A stretch of 64,000 nucleotides of DNA from an uncultured Clostridia bacterium (GTDB lineage Bacteria > Bacillota > Clostridia > TANB77 > CAG-508), in NCBI GenBank assembly GCA_934167835.1, contig CAKPLZ010000001.1, positions 172,087 to 236,086 of the forward strand, read 5' to 3'. Under the pieces are notes generated by a model that worked only from the letters and a program-made list of their open reading frames with translations, made no database searches and was not told where the DNA came from. How positions within the stretch are numbered: position 1 is the first letter of the stretch; every line of letters begins with the position of its first letter. A program made the position numbers and the translations under genes. Positions 18,656 through 27,127 of the stretch are shown one piece after another.

Positions 18656-19858
18656 TTATTTTTCAATTGCTTCCATTGTCTCTTTTGCAATTTCAAGTTC
18701 TTCGTTTGTAGGAATTACATACATTGGTATTTTAGATTCTGGTTTACTTATAATTCCTTCATATTGTTCATCATCATTGTGTGAACTATCAAATACGATT
18801 CCTAGTGGTTCTAGTCCTGCAACACATCTATCTAATACATCTGGGTTGTGTTCTCCAATTCCACCTTCAAATATGATTGCATCTACTCTTCCTAATGCAG
18901 CCATATATGAACCTATATATTTTTTTACTCTATATGCAAACATATCTATTGCAAGTTCAGCTCTCTTATCTCCTTTTGCTGCAAGTACTTTTAAGTCTCT
19001 TACATCTCCTGTTTCTCCTGAGATTCCTAGTAATCCTGATTTTTTGTTTAGTATTGTCATCATTTCTTTTATATCAATATTTTCTTTTCTCATAACGAAT
19101 TCTAGGATTGCTGGATCTAAGTCTCCTGACCTTGTTCCCATAATTAAACCTTCAAGTGGTGTTAATCCCATTGATGTATCTATACATACTCCACCTTTAA
19201 TAGCAGCAATACTTGAGCCATTTCCTAAGTGACAAGAGATAATATTTATGTCTTCTTTTTTCTTTCCTAATACTTTTGCAGCTTCTTCTGCTATAAATTT
19301 ATGTGAGCTACCATGTGCACCATATCTTTTTATTGCATATTTCTCATAATATTCATAAGGAATAGCATAAAGTGAAGCATATTCTGGTATTGTTGTGTGG
19401 AAAGATGTATCAAATACTAATACTTCTGGTGTATTTGGCATTATCTTTTTGCACGCATTTATTCCTTGCAAGTGTGCTGGGTTATGAAGTGGTGCATATT
19501 CAATAGATGTGTTATATTCTTCTAATACTTTATCTGTTACTACTGTTGTTTTTGTAAAGTTTGGACCACCATGTACTATTCTGTGACCAATTGCATCTAT
19601 TTCATCAACACTTTTGATTACTCCTTTTTCTGGGTCTAATAAATATTTCATAACTAATTCAAAAGCTACTGTATGGTTTGGTAATTCTACTTCATCTCTT
19701 GTTTTCTTTCCATCTTTTTTGTATTCAATAAATGGTTTATCTATTGATTTTACACCGATTCTGTCACATCTTCCTGATGCTAAAACATTATCATTTTTCA
19801 TATCGATTAATTGATATTTTAATGATGAACTTCCACAATTTACTACTAATATTTTCAT
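18656..19858 (-). CDS. ackA: Acetate kinase
   Basis: The 400-residue protein has VNCGSSSLKYQL at the N-terminus, GHRIVHGG, FDTSFHTTIPEYA, RYGAHGSSHK, CHLGNGSS and GEHN near the end. It makes ATP and acetate from acetyl phosphate, and it pairs with pta 27 bases upstream. This is the energy-yielding end of acetogenic fermentation. No CGG occurs in frame. Confidence 0.97.
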   Translation of the reverse strand: MKILVVNCGSSSLKYQLIDMKNDNVLASGRCDRIGVKSIDKPFIEYKKDGKKTRDEVELPNHTVAFELVMKYLLDPEKGVIKSVDEIDAIGHRIVHGGPNFTKTTVVTDKVLEEYNTSIEYAPLHNPAHLQGINACKKIMPNTPEVLVFDTSFHTTIPEYASLYAIPYEYYEKYAIKRYGAHGSSHKFIAEEAAKVLGKKKEDINIISCHLGNGSSIAAIKGGVCIDTSMGLTPLEGLIMGTRSGDLDPAILEFVMRKENIDIKEMMTILNKKSGLLGISGETGDVRDLKVLAAKGDKRAELAIDMFAYRVKKYIGSYMAALGRVDAIIFEGGIGEHNPDVLDRCVAGLEPLGIVFDSSHNDDEQYEGIISKPESKIPMYVIPTNEELEIAKETMEAIEK

Positions 19859-19885
19859 TTCTATCTCCTTTTCAAATCCTTAAAA

Positions 19886-20884
19886 TTAATTTTGTGCTGC
19901 TTGAACAGCTGTTATTGCAACAACTCCAACTATATCATCTGCTTTGCAACCTCTTGATAAATCATTTACTGGTTTTGCCATTCCTTGGCATACTGGTCCA
20001 TAAGCTTCAGCTTTTGCTAGTCTTTCAACAAGTTTATATCCAATATTTCCTGCATTTAAGTCTGGGAATATTATTGTGTTTGCTTTTCCAGCTACATTAC
20101 TTCCTGGTGCTTTGCTTGCTCCAACTGTTGGAACTAAAGCTGCATCTAATTGCATTTCTCCATCTAAAACTAGTTCTGGTGCTTTTTCTTTTGCAAGCTT
20201 TGTTGCTTCTTGAACTTTGCTTACATCTTCTGATTTTGCACTTCCATAAGTTGAATATGAAAGCATTGCAATTCGTGGTTCTTTTCCTATAATTTGTTTA
20301 AAACTTTCTGCTGTTGAAATTGCAATTTCTGATAGTTCTTCACTATTTGGTTTTGGATTTAGTGCACAGTCTGAGAACATAAATACACCGTTTTCTCCAT
20401 ATTCGCAATTTGGAACAACCATTACATTAAATGTTGAAACTAACTTTGTTCCTGGTTTTGTTTTTAATATTTGAAGTGCAGGTCTTAATGTATCTGCTGT
20501 AGAATGTGCAGCTCCTGATACTAATCCATCTGCTTCTTCTTTTTTAACCATCATCATTCCAAAAAATACTGGATCTAATAGTTTTTGCTTAGCCTCTTCA
20601 ATTGTCATTCCTTTAGCTTTTCTTAACTCGTAAAAACTCTCTACATATTCATCATATTTTTCAGAAGTTTTTGGGTCTACTATATTTGCTTTTGATATAT
20701 CTAAATTATTTTCTTCTGCAATTTTTTTAACTTCTTCTTCATTGCCTATTAATACTACTTTTGCAAAACCTTCTTCACATATTTTATGAACTGCTGTTAA
20801 TGTTCTTAAATCTGTTGCTTCTGGTAATACTATAGTTTTAATATCTTTTCTTGCTCTGTTTTTAATTTCTTCAATAAAATTCAT
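19886..20884 (-). CDS. pta: Phosphate acetyltransferase
   Basis: The 332-residue single-domain enzyme moves acetyl from acetyl-CoA to phosphate. It has VLPEATDLRTL, GLVSGAAHSTADTLRPAL, MLSYSTYGSAKS, DGEMQLDAALVP and PDLNAGNIGYK. The start at 20884 is chosen because GGAGGAG lies seven bases upstream. The codons above it run through the promoter. The promoter (20910-20938) overlaps the terminator of the preceding surface gene. Confidence 0.96.
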   Translation of the reverse strand: MNFIEEIKNRARKDIKTIVLPEATDLRTLTAVHKICEEGFAKVVLIGNEEEVKKIAEENNLDISKANIVDPKTSEKYDEYVESFYELRKAKGMTIEEAKQKLLDPVFFGMMMVKKEEADGLVSGAAHSTADTLRPALQILKTKPGTKLVSTFNVMVVPNCEYGENGVFMFSDCALNPKPNSEELSEIAISTAESFKQIIGKEPRIAMLSYSTYGSAKSEDVSKVQEATKLAKEKAPELVLDGEMQLDAALVPTVGASKAPGSNVAGKANTIIFPDLNAGNIGYKLVERLAKAEAYGPVCQGMAKPVNDLSRGCKADDIVGVVAITAVQAAQN

Positions 20885-20909
20885 ATTTCTCCTCCTTATC
20901 AACTTTATT

Positions 20910-20938
20910 ATTATATAACAAAAAAGCCTAAAATTCAA
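20910..20938 (-). promoter_or_regulatory. Promoter of pta-ackA nested in a terminator
   Basis: TTGAAT (20933-20938) and TATAAT (20910-20915) are separated by 17 bases. The -35 box lies in the loop of the preceding terminator hairpin (20921-20953). Confidence 0.62.
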
Positions 20939-20953
20939 TATTTTAGGCTTTTT
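20921..20953 (-). terminator. Intrinsic terminator after the giant surface protein
   Basis: The stem AAAAAGCCTAAAAT/ATTTTAGGCTTTTT is followed by T on the minus strand, 14 bases past the stop of the surface gene. Confidence 0.8.
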
Positions 20954-20966
20954 TTATTTTATTTTT

Positions 20967-23900
20967 TTATAAAACGAATTTTTTAATTAAAACTATTCCT
21001 GAGCTAATTATAATCAATGAAACTAGTCCAAGCCAAATGTAAGATGCTGTTCCACCTGTTTTAATTTCCAATATTACTAATGCTTTATCGTCATCATCTT
21101 CTTGTTGTTTATCGTAATCTGTAATTTTTACGTTATCTGGAGTTGAATCTATGTCTTTTGAACCTTTATCGTTATAATCTTCACTAATTTCTGCAATGTT
21201 AGTTTTTAATCCCATGTTATTTGTATTGTTTTTCCATGTAAATATAACTTCTACAGTTGCAGTTTCTCCTGGTTTTAACAATGTTTGTTCTAGTGCTCTT
21301 GTTGTTATTTTGTTATCTCCAGCTTTTGTCCATAATGGGTTATCTTCTTGAACAAATTCTAATCCTTCTGGGATGTAATCTGTTATTTCTGTTGCATATC
21401 CTTCAATCTCACCTTGATTCATTATGATAATGTTATATGCAAATTTTACAACTGTTTTATCTAATTTTTTCTTATCTATAACAACTTTTGCGATTGGCTC
21501 TGGATCATCATAAGGTGTAAATCCTGTTTCTGTTGTTGTAGTTTTTCCATCTACTGTTACAATTGTTTTTGTTACCCATTTTAATAATGCTAAATCAAAA
21601 TATTTTACGTATATTTTTTCAATATCTTGGTCATCTTCGCCTTCATTCCATTGATCTGGTATTGAATCTATATCATCTATATCAATTTCATTACCATTTT
21701 CATCTACTGCTTTATCTTTTGTAATTTGTGCTTTATTTATTATAATTCTATCATCTTGTGTTATCTTTCTTTCTACAACTTTGAATGCAACTTTTACTTC
21801 TGCATGACTTGGGTTTGTGTCGCTAATTTCTTGAGTTGGGTCAAAAGTATTTAATAATGTATTTTCTAGATATTTTGTTCTTATTTCAACAGCTTTACTT
21901 GAATCTGTTGTTTCATTTCCATCTTTGTCTAACATTACCCATTTGTAGTTTTTGTTTGTTTCATGTTCTGGTAAAAATTCTAGTCCGTCAGGAATATCGT
22001 CTGATATTTCTGTAGCATATCCTAAAGTTGTTCCTTCGTTGTATACTCTAATTGTATATGTAACTATATCACTGTTTGCAACATATACTGGTGTTTTGTC
22101 ATGGATGTATTCAAGATTTCCGTCATCATTTAATTTTGGATTTGGTATTCTTGTTGTTACATCTTCGGCATTTACTTTTGTTATGAATTTACGTAAGCTT
22201 AAGTCAAAATATCTTAATTTGATTTGTTCGTAGTCATCATCATCTTCTTGATATGTGCTATTTTCTGTTGGTGGATTGTAATTGTCTGTATCAACATTAT
22301 CTGGTGTTGAATCTCTATCGTTTGCTCCTATTTCTTTTCCTGCATCATCTACTGCTTTATCTTCAGCAATTTCAGCTATGTTTCTTAATATTCCTTTATA
22401 TGTATTTTCAGCAAGTACAACACATGTTATTTCTACATCTCTATAATATAGTCCATCTGTTCCTGATATTGATTTTTGCCACATATTGTTTGAGTCTATA
22501 TCTTGGCTTGTTACATCCTTGTCATACGCTTTTATAAGTTCATCTTCTAATGCTGTTGATGTAATTTTTGCTTTTCCTGTTACAATTTTTACTTCACTTA
22601 AATTTTGCTTTGAATAAAAGTCGTCAGTTTTTAAGTTTTTTACAATGTTTTCATTTTTATATAGTCCATTTTCTCCTACTAAATCCATTGTTTTTGTATC
22701 ACTATCTATTACTGGAACCCAGAAGTTATCTGTGTTTGTTTTATAATCCATTAGGTATCCTAATCCTTCTGGAATATAATCAGCAATTTTTGTAGCATAT
22801 CCATCAAGTTCGCCTTCATTATAGATTCTGAAAGTGAATGTAACAATATCACCTTTCTTTACTGTTACTGGATCTTTTGGATGAGTATATATTGCAGTTT
22901 CATTTTTTTGTCCTGTTGTTTCATCTATTGAATTTAACTTACTTGTATCAACTGTTGGAATCCTATCTGTTATTGTTGTTCCATTTATTTTTGTTATAAA
23001 TTTACGTAAGCTTAAATCAAATGGCACACCTTTTATTACTACTTTTTCAAAATCGTCATCATCTTCTTGGCCTTCGTAGAAATAATCTTTATCTCCTAGA
23101 TATGGCTTGTTGCTATCTTTTCCTTTATAGTCTTCTAGGTTGGTTGGAACTTGAAGATTATCGTTTTGTGAGTCTCTGTCTTGCATATTTGCATCTTCTG
23201 TATTTGCTGGTTCATATTTCATTGTTGCTATATTTGTTAGTATTTTATCAGCAGTACCTTTTGTTGCTGTAACTTTGCAAACTATTTCAATAGAATCAAA
23301 GTCTAAAACTTCTCCATCAAAACTATTTAATCTAAATAGGTAGCTTTTTTCTAGTGGGTATATATGTAAAGCTCTTGTTTCAGCATCAAATTGATATTTG
23401 TATTCTTTACCTACCAATTCTTCGGCGGTATAAATTTCTTTTTGTTCAATAAATTTTGGATTGTTTTCTGCGTTGAATTCTAATCCTTCAGGTAGGTAAT
23501 CTATAATTTCTGTTACCAAACCGTCAACTTCACCTTCATTATATGCTGAAATCATGTATGTTACCCTGTCCCCTGTTTTTACTTCTACTGGATCTTTTCT
23601 GTGTTTATAATCAGCTGTTGATTTATTGGCTAATTTAGTTATATCAATATTTGGTTCTCTATTTGCGTTAACATCTGTTCCATTTACTTTTGTAATATAT
23701 TTTCTAAGTGCTAAGTCGAATGATTTGATTTTTTTATTAACAACTTTAATTGTTATAACATTATTTATCACTTCAAAAGTTACACCATCTATTACTATTG
23801 TATCTCCTGTTGAATTAATGAAATTAACTTTATCAATAATATATCTTGTTCCTTCACTATTTAACTTTGTTGTTATTTTTATTTTAATTGCTCCATTTAT

Positions 23901-25283
23901 TCCTATATATCCACTTGGTGATGAAATTTCTTCTATTTCATAGATAAATTCTTGGCCTTCATAAGTAATTGGTATAGCTGGGCAATTAAAAGTTCCGTCT
24001 CCATTGTTTGTTATAGTAATTACTTTTCTATCTTCTGTAATCATTGTAAATTCAGCACCAAATAATAGATTTCCTTTTTCATCTCTTTTTTCTAATACTA
24101 CATTAAAGTCTCCTTCTATTACTGGTTCTTTTTCAATTTTAACAACTGGTTGTTCATCATTTCCAGCGAGCCATAATGTTGCTTTTGTATTATAAATTTC
24201 TTCATAAGTACATTCTGCATATATGTTTGCATCATTTAAATCATATTCTGATGATAACCTATTTGAAATTTTTATATAAAAGTTTCCTTGCCCTATTGTC
24301 TCTTCTAGTGATCCAAAATCCTGTGTCATGTTTTCTGGTGCTTTAACCAAATAGATAATTGGAGTGCTATCAACTTTTTCTGGTATAATTTTGCCTTGAT
24401 TATCTGTTACTGTAAATTTAACATCATAATCTACATTTCCATCAGTTTTGCTTATATTAAATGGTCCTATAACGGAAAAATTATTATTTGTAGTTTTTGT
24501 TTTTGAAATACTTGTTACTTTTATTTCTGGTTTTTTATATGTTATATTTCTTCCATCTCCTGTTCCATAATCTAGAACATGTGCTTTTGCGCCATTTATA
24601 AAGTATTTATATAAAGTATCAATTTGATTTGCTTTAGTTTCACTTAGAGATTCTCCATCAATTTTTGTTGTGTTACTTAATACATAAGTATCTAAAAGTG
24701 ATAATGATGATTGTCCTCCATTTTCATCATAGTTTGAAAAATACCATAGTGCCATTTGTTGTACAAATTCTATATCATCATCTGTTAATTCAGAATTAAC
24801 AATTTGTGCTTTTTTAATTAATCTTTCTTTCATTTTGGCATTGTCAGCATGTTCTGGTAAATACATATTGTCTATTATCCATAACATTGCATTATATTCA
24901 GTATTTGAAATGTTGTATCCAATTGTATTTCTGAAATAATTCATAACATCTGTTGCGTTTGTTTTTAAATTAAAACTTTCTGTGTATGTTATATCAGCAA
25001 CCTGAGTTATGTCTGATATGCTAGCAGAGTTTCCAAATCCCAATCCACTTCTCAAGCAATATAAAGCATTGTTATAGTTGTAAGTTCCATTTAGTTTTTC
25101 TCTGATTTTAAATATTGTATTAACATTACCATTTGGTGTTGTTACTGTATATGTTTTTTGAGTATATGGTCTTTTGTCAATAATATTTAAATTCATTGTG
25201 TTTGCTGCATAAACTTCGCTTCCTAAAATAATTGAAGCTATAATTAAAAACATAAAAATTAATGATACTTTAAATTTCTTCAT
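20967..25283 (-). CDS. Giant thioester-type surface protein with four DUF11-like repeats
   Basis: The 1438-residue protein has a signal peptide (about 1-26), then a thioester-type domain with YCLRSG (Cys76) and VQQMALWYFSN (Gln176). Cys and Gln-x-Ala-x-Trp are the residues that form the internal thioester in Gram-positive adhesins. A CnaB/SpaA-like domain lies at about 395-490 (DGTFNCPAIPITYEGQEF). Four repeats beginning FDLxLRKxITKVNG start near 520, 755, 1023 and 1228, each with EGxxxGYATEIxDYxPEGLEF. A membrane helix and Lys tail end the protein without a clear LPxTG. The role is probably covalent attachment to a host or neighbour surface. This is inferred. No CGG occurs in frame over 4.3 kb. 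Confidence 0.82.
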   Translation of the reverse strand: MKKFKVSLIFMFLIIASIILGSEVYAANTMNLNIIDKRPYTQKTYTVTTPNGNVNTIFKIREKLNGTYNYNNALYCLRSGLGFGNSASISDITQVADITYTESFNLKTNATDVMNYFRNTIGYNISNTEYNAMLWIIDNMYLPEHADNAKMKERLIKKAQIVNSELTDDDIEFVQQMALWYFSNYDENGGQSSLSLLDTYVLSNTTKIDGESLSETKANQIDTLYKYFINGAKAHVLDYGTGDGRNITYKKPEIKVTSISKTKTTNNNFSVIGPFNISKTDGNVDYDVKFTVTDNQGKIIPEKVDSTPIIYLVKAPENMTQDFGSLEETIGQGNFYIKISNRLSSEYDLNDANIYAECTYEEIYNTKATLWLAGNDEQPVVKIEKEPVIEGDFNVVLEKRDEKGNLLFGAEFTMITEDRKVITITNNGDGTFNCPAIPITYEGQEFIYEIEEISSPSGYIGINGAIKIKITTKLNSEGTRYIIDKVNFINSTGDTIVIDGVTFEVINNVITIKVVNKKIKSFDLALRKYITKVNGTDVNANREPNIDITKLANKSTADYKHRKDPVEVKTGDRVTYMISAYNEGEVDGLVTEIIDYLPEGLEFNAENNPKFIEQKEIYTAEELVGKEYKYQFDAETRALHIYPLEKSYLFRLNSFDGEVLDFDSIEIVCKVTATKGTADKILTNIATMKYEPANTEDANMQDRDSQNDNLQVPTNLEDYKGKDSNKPYLGDKDYFYEGQEDDDDFEKVVIKGVPFDLSLRKFITKINGTTITDRIPTVDTSKLNSIDETTGQKNETAIYTHPKDPVTVKKGDIVTFTFRIYNEGELDGYATKIADYIPEGLGYLMDYKTNTDNFWVPVIDSDTKTMDLVGENGLYKNENIVKNLKTDDFYSKQNLSEVKIVTGKAKITSTALEDELIKAYDKDVTSQDIDSNNMWQKSISGTDGLYYRDVEITCVVLAENTYKGILRNIAEIAEDKAVDDAGKEIGANDRDSTPDNVDTDNYNPPTENSTYQEDDDDYEQIKLRYFDLSLRKFITKVNAEDVTTRIPNPKLNDDGNLEYIHDKTPVYVANSDIVTYTIRVYNEGTTLGYATEISDDIPDGLEFLPEHETNKNYKWVMLDKDGNETTDSSKAVEIRTKYLENTLLNTFDPTQEISDTNPSHAEVKVAFKVVERKITQDDRIIINKAQITKDKAVDENGNEIDIDDIDSIPDQWNEGEDDQDIEKIYVKYFDLALLKWVTKTIVTVDGKTTTTETGFTPYDDPEPIAKVVIDKKKLDKTVVKFAYNIIIMNQGEIEGYATEITDYIPEGLEFVQEDNPLWTKAGDNKITTRALEQTLLKPGETATVEVIFTWKNNTNNMGLKTNIAEISEDYNDKGSKDIDSTPDNVKITDYDKQQEDDDDKALVILEIKTGGTASYIWLGLVSLIIISSGIVLIKKFVL

Positions 25284-25308
25284 AATTCTCTCCTTTTATT
25301 TTCTTATT

Positions 25309-25336
25309 ATTATATATTTTAATAATGAAATGTCAA
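25309..25336 (-). promoter_or_regulatory. Sigma A-type promoter of the surface protein gene
   Basis: TTGACA (25331-25336) and TATAAT (25309-25314) are separated by 16 bases. AAAGGAGAG precedes the ATG at 25283. Confidence 0.7.
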
Positions 25337-25541
25337 GCAATTAGATTTTGGTTTTTCCTTTTTCTAATCGTCCTTTTCTTAGGGCTTATGAGTTTTGTAA
25401 TGATTTTGATTTAAAATATTACAATTATTATACATTTTAACAAATTTTAATAGATTTTCTGTTTTTCTTGATTTCCGTAGTAAAATTTGTATATATGTTT
25501 TTTTCATCTCTTTTAGTTCTAAAACACCTCTTGACCCTTTA

Positions 25542-25570
25542 ATTATACTACAAATAGCAGTTTTTTTCAA
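25542..25570 (-). promoter_or_regulatory. Second, distal promoter in the surface gene leader
   Basis: TTGAAA (25565-25570) and TATAAT (25542-25547) have 17-base spacing, giving a leader of about 250 bases. Confidence 0.6.
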
Positions 25571-25615
25571 CCAAAACTCGCCAAAAAGGTTTTTCAATTT
25601 TTTTTAGTTTTTCTA

Positions 25616-25644
25616 TTGACATTTATCATTTATTTTGGTATCAT
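25616..25644 (+). promoter_or_regulatory. Promoter of the Gly-Cys-Lys tRNA cluster
   Basis: TTGACA (25616-25621) and TATCAT (25639-25644) are separated by 17 bases, ending 27 bases before the first tRNA. Confidence 0.78.
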
Positions 25645-25671
25645 ATTAATGTTTCAAATATGAAACGTGAT

Positions 25672-25747
25672 GCGGAAGTAGCTCAGTTGATAGAGCGATG
25701 CCTTGCCAAGGCATAGGTCGCGGGTTTGAGCCCCGTCTTCCGCTCCA
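25672..25747 (+). tRNA. tRNA-Gly (GCC)
   Basis: A 76-base cloverleaf with CCA encoded. The acceptor GCGGAAG pairs with CTTCCGC, and the anticodon loop TTGCCAA is a standard 7 bases. It reads GGC and GGU. Glycine tRNAs are the ones that must take over at the CGG sites, and nothing in this one suggests quadruplet reading. Confidence 0.96.
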
Positions 25748-25807
25748 AAATTTTTTTATATGTAATTAATCATCTTTTTACTTTGGTTTGCATATAATAA
25801 AGTATAA

Positions 25808-25882
25808 GGCGACATAGCCAAGTGGTAAGGCACGAGTCTGCAAAACTCTGATTCCCCGGTTCAAATCCGGGTGTCGCCTCCA
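25808..25882 (+). tRNA. tRNA-Cys (GCA)
   Basis: A 75-base cloverleaf. The anticodon loop CTGCAAA gives GCA, and TCCA is encoded at the 3' end. It lies 60 bases after tRNA-Gly in the same transcript. Confidence 0.95.
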
Positions 25883-25907
25883 ATTTTTTTAAATTTTAAA
25901 TGGACAT

Positions 25908-25983
25908 GCACCATTAGCTTAGTTGGTAGAGCAGGGCACTCTTAATGCCAAGGTCCACGGTTCAAATCCGTGATGGTGCACCA
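25908..25983 (+). tRNA. tRNA-Lys (CTT)
   Basis: A 76-base cloverleaf. The acceptor GCACCAT pairs with ATGGTGC, and the loop CTCTTAA gives anticodon CTT for AAG. The outermost anticodon-stem pair appears to be a G-A mismatch. A second lysine tRNA (TTT) is at 34162. Confidence 0.93.
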
Positions 25984-25990
25984 AATAAAA

Positions 25991-26017
25991 AACGTCACAA
26001 ATTTGTGACGTTTTTTT
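25991..26017 (+). terminator. Terminator of the tRNA cluster, likely bidirectional
   Basis: A near-perfect palindrome AACGTCACAAATTTGTGACG flanked by A-run and T-run, so it can also end the minus-strand gene at 26035. Confidence 0.88.
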
Positions 26018-26034
26018 GTAGCTTAGAACCACAT

Positions 26035-26442
26035 TTAGCAAGTATGCTTCCTTCTGTAGTACTGTAGCTTGTCTATACGGTCCTTTGCTTGGTAATATGG
26101 GCTACGATCAATTCTTCCCATTCTTTCGGATTCGATTTCAACTCGAATCTTGTCTCTTATGTCGTGTACTCTCTTGTACTCTTCAAGATACTCCGGGCTT
26201 TCTCTTATATCTTTCTCAAGCTTTAAGAAAAGCTCACTTTCCCTGCATCTTGGCACATATAGTGGTAAACCAAAAAGGTTTACGAACGAGGTGCTTACGA
26301 TTTTTGTTATCGAAAGTAGCTCAACGTGCTTTAGACATTCGCCTTTCAAAACCTCATAAGGAATCGTTTGAGTCGCTCCTAAGCTATCAACCAATCCACT
26401 TTCCTGGAACCGAATAGATCTTCTTGCTTTTTGGGATTGCAT
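26035..26442 (-). CDS. Orphan protein with foreign codon usage and a straight-read CGG
   Basis: The 135-residue protein is charged in its second half (EYKRVHDIRDKIRVEIESERMGR) and matches no family I recognise. Codon use and GC content are clearly higher than in neighbours, yet the promoter (26473-26501), AAAGGAGG site and shared terminator look native. Codon 11 is CGG (26410-26412). If the window-wide +1 rule applied, the product would end after 20 residues. Only straight reading gives the full protein. It may be a recent acquisition, a gene needing a special decoding state, or a non-coding stretch. Confidence 0.55.
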   Translation of the reverse strand: MQSQKARRSIRFQESGLVDSLGATQTIPYEVLKGECLKHVELLSITKIVSTSFVNLFGLPLYVPRCRESELFLKLEKDIRESPEYLEEYKRVHDIRDKIRVEIESERMGRIDRSPYYQAKDRIDKLQYYRRKHTC

Positions 26443-26472
26443 AAAAATAACCTCCTTTAAGGTATTATAATA

Positions 26473-26501
26473 ATTATAGCACCTTTTTTACTCAACTTCA
26501 A
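26473..26501 (-). promoter_or_regulatory. Promoter of the 26.0-26.4 kb orphan gene
   Basis: TTGAAG (26496-26501) and TATAAT (26473-26478) are separated by 17 bases. The -10 region sits in an imperfect palindrome GGTGCTATAATTATTATAAT that could be an operator. Confidence 0.6.
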
Positions 26502-26502
26502 A

Positions 26503-27078
26503 TTATTCAAAATCCTCTATTCTCTGGCTCAACTCATTGTTGCCATACACTGTAATTCCCGAATTTAAATTTTCAATATCTATATCTGATAAATATTTAG
26601 TTTGTATTCCAGTTTCTTTTACGGTTTCTCGTATTTTACCATATTTATCCAATTTATATACAATTATTTGTCCTTCAACATTTTTCAAAACATAGTGTTC
26701 ATCACAAAAATCATTTACCTCTTTATATATAACTACTTCATTTTCAGTAAATTTTTGTATTTGCCACCCCATAAATTCAATTTGTAGTTCTGATTCACTT
26801 TTATTTATTAATTTATTGCTTATTTTTTCTTCCTCTTGTACAAGATGTTTGCAATCAGTATAATAAATTTTCTTTATAATTTTAGTTTTTGGTGTTGTTT
26901 TACTTTCAAATGAATTTGCTTGCTTTGTGTTGTTTACTTTCTTAATTTCTTCTTTTGGGTTCTTGGGCTCTTCATAAGCAATTTCCTTTTGAACATTATT
27001 TAATTTATACAAATATAAACCTAAAACAAAACTTATAATCAGAGCTAAACCTAGAATTATTGCAATATATTTTTTCAT
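26503..27078 (-). CDS. BofC-like sporulation or forespore signalling protein
   Basis: The protein starts at 27078 (MKKYIAII). It has one N-terminal membrane helix (about 4-22), a charged linker, then a domain of about 120 residues. That domain has DCKHLVQEEEKISNKLIN, EFMGWQIQKFTENEVVIYKEV, a Cys-Asp-Glu-His pair and YLSDIDIENLNSGITVYGN. This is the pattern of BofC C-terminal-like domains. BofC of Bacillus acts in the intermembrane space of the forespore to restrain SpoIVB. The assignment is by pattern only. It is downstream of comEC. Confidence 0.6.
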   Translation of the reverse strand: MKKYIAIILGLALIISFVLGLYLYKLNNVQKEIAYEEPKNPKEEIKKVNNTKQANSFESKTTPKTKIIKKIYYTDCKHLVQEEEKISNKLINKSESELQIEFMGWQIQKFTENEVVIYKEVNDFCDEHYVLKNVEGQIIVYKLDKYGKIRETVKETGIQTKYLSDIDIENLNSGITVYGNNELSQRIEDFE

Positions 27079-27127
27079 TATTATCACCATTTTTATATTA
27101 ACCTAATATTACAAAATTATACATTTT

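Larger units (their letters stand above)
25284..25671 (-). other. Leader region of the surface gene with two promoters and a doubtful 42-codon ORF
   Basis: The 388-base gap holds a near promoter (25309-25336) and a far one (25542-25570, TTGAAA-17-TATAAT). Between them, from 25507 to 25379, lies a 42-codon ORF beginning MKKTYIQILL with only a weak AAGAG ribosome binding site. Its codon 11 is CGG (25475-25477). With the +1 rule it would end after 19 residues. It may be a leader peptide or chance. Nothing else is visible apart from the divergent tRNA promoter at the right end. Confidence 0.4.

Noticed and set aside
25908..25983. tRNA with a stop-reading UUA anticodon
   Set aside because: Correct alignment of the acceptor (GCACCAT) places the 7-base loop as CTCTTAA, so the anticodon is CTT, lysine.
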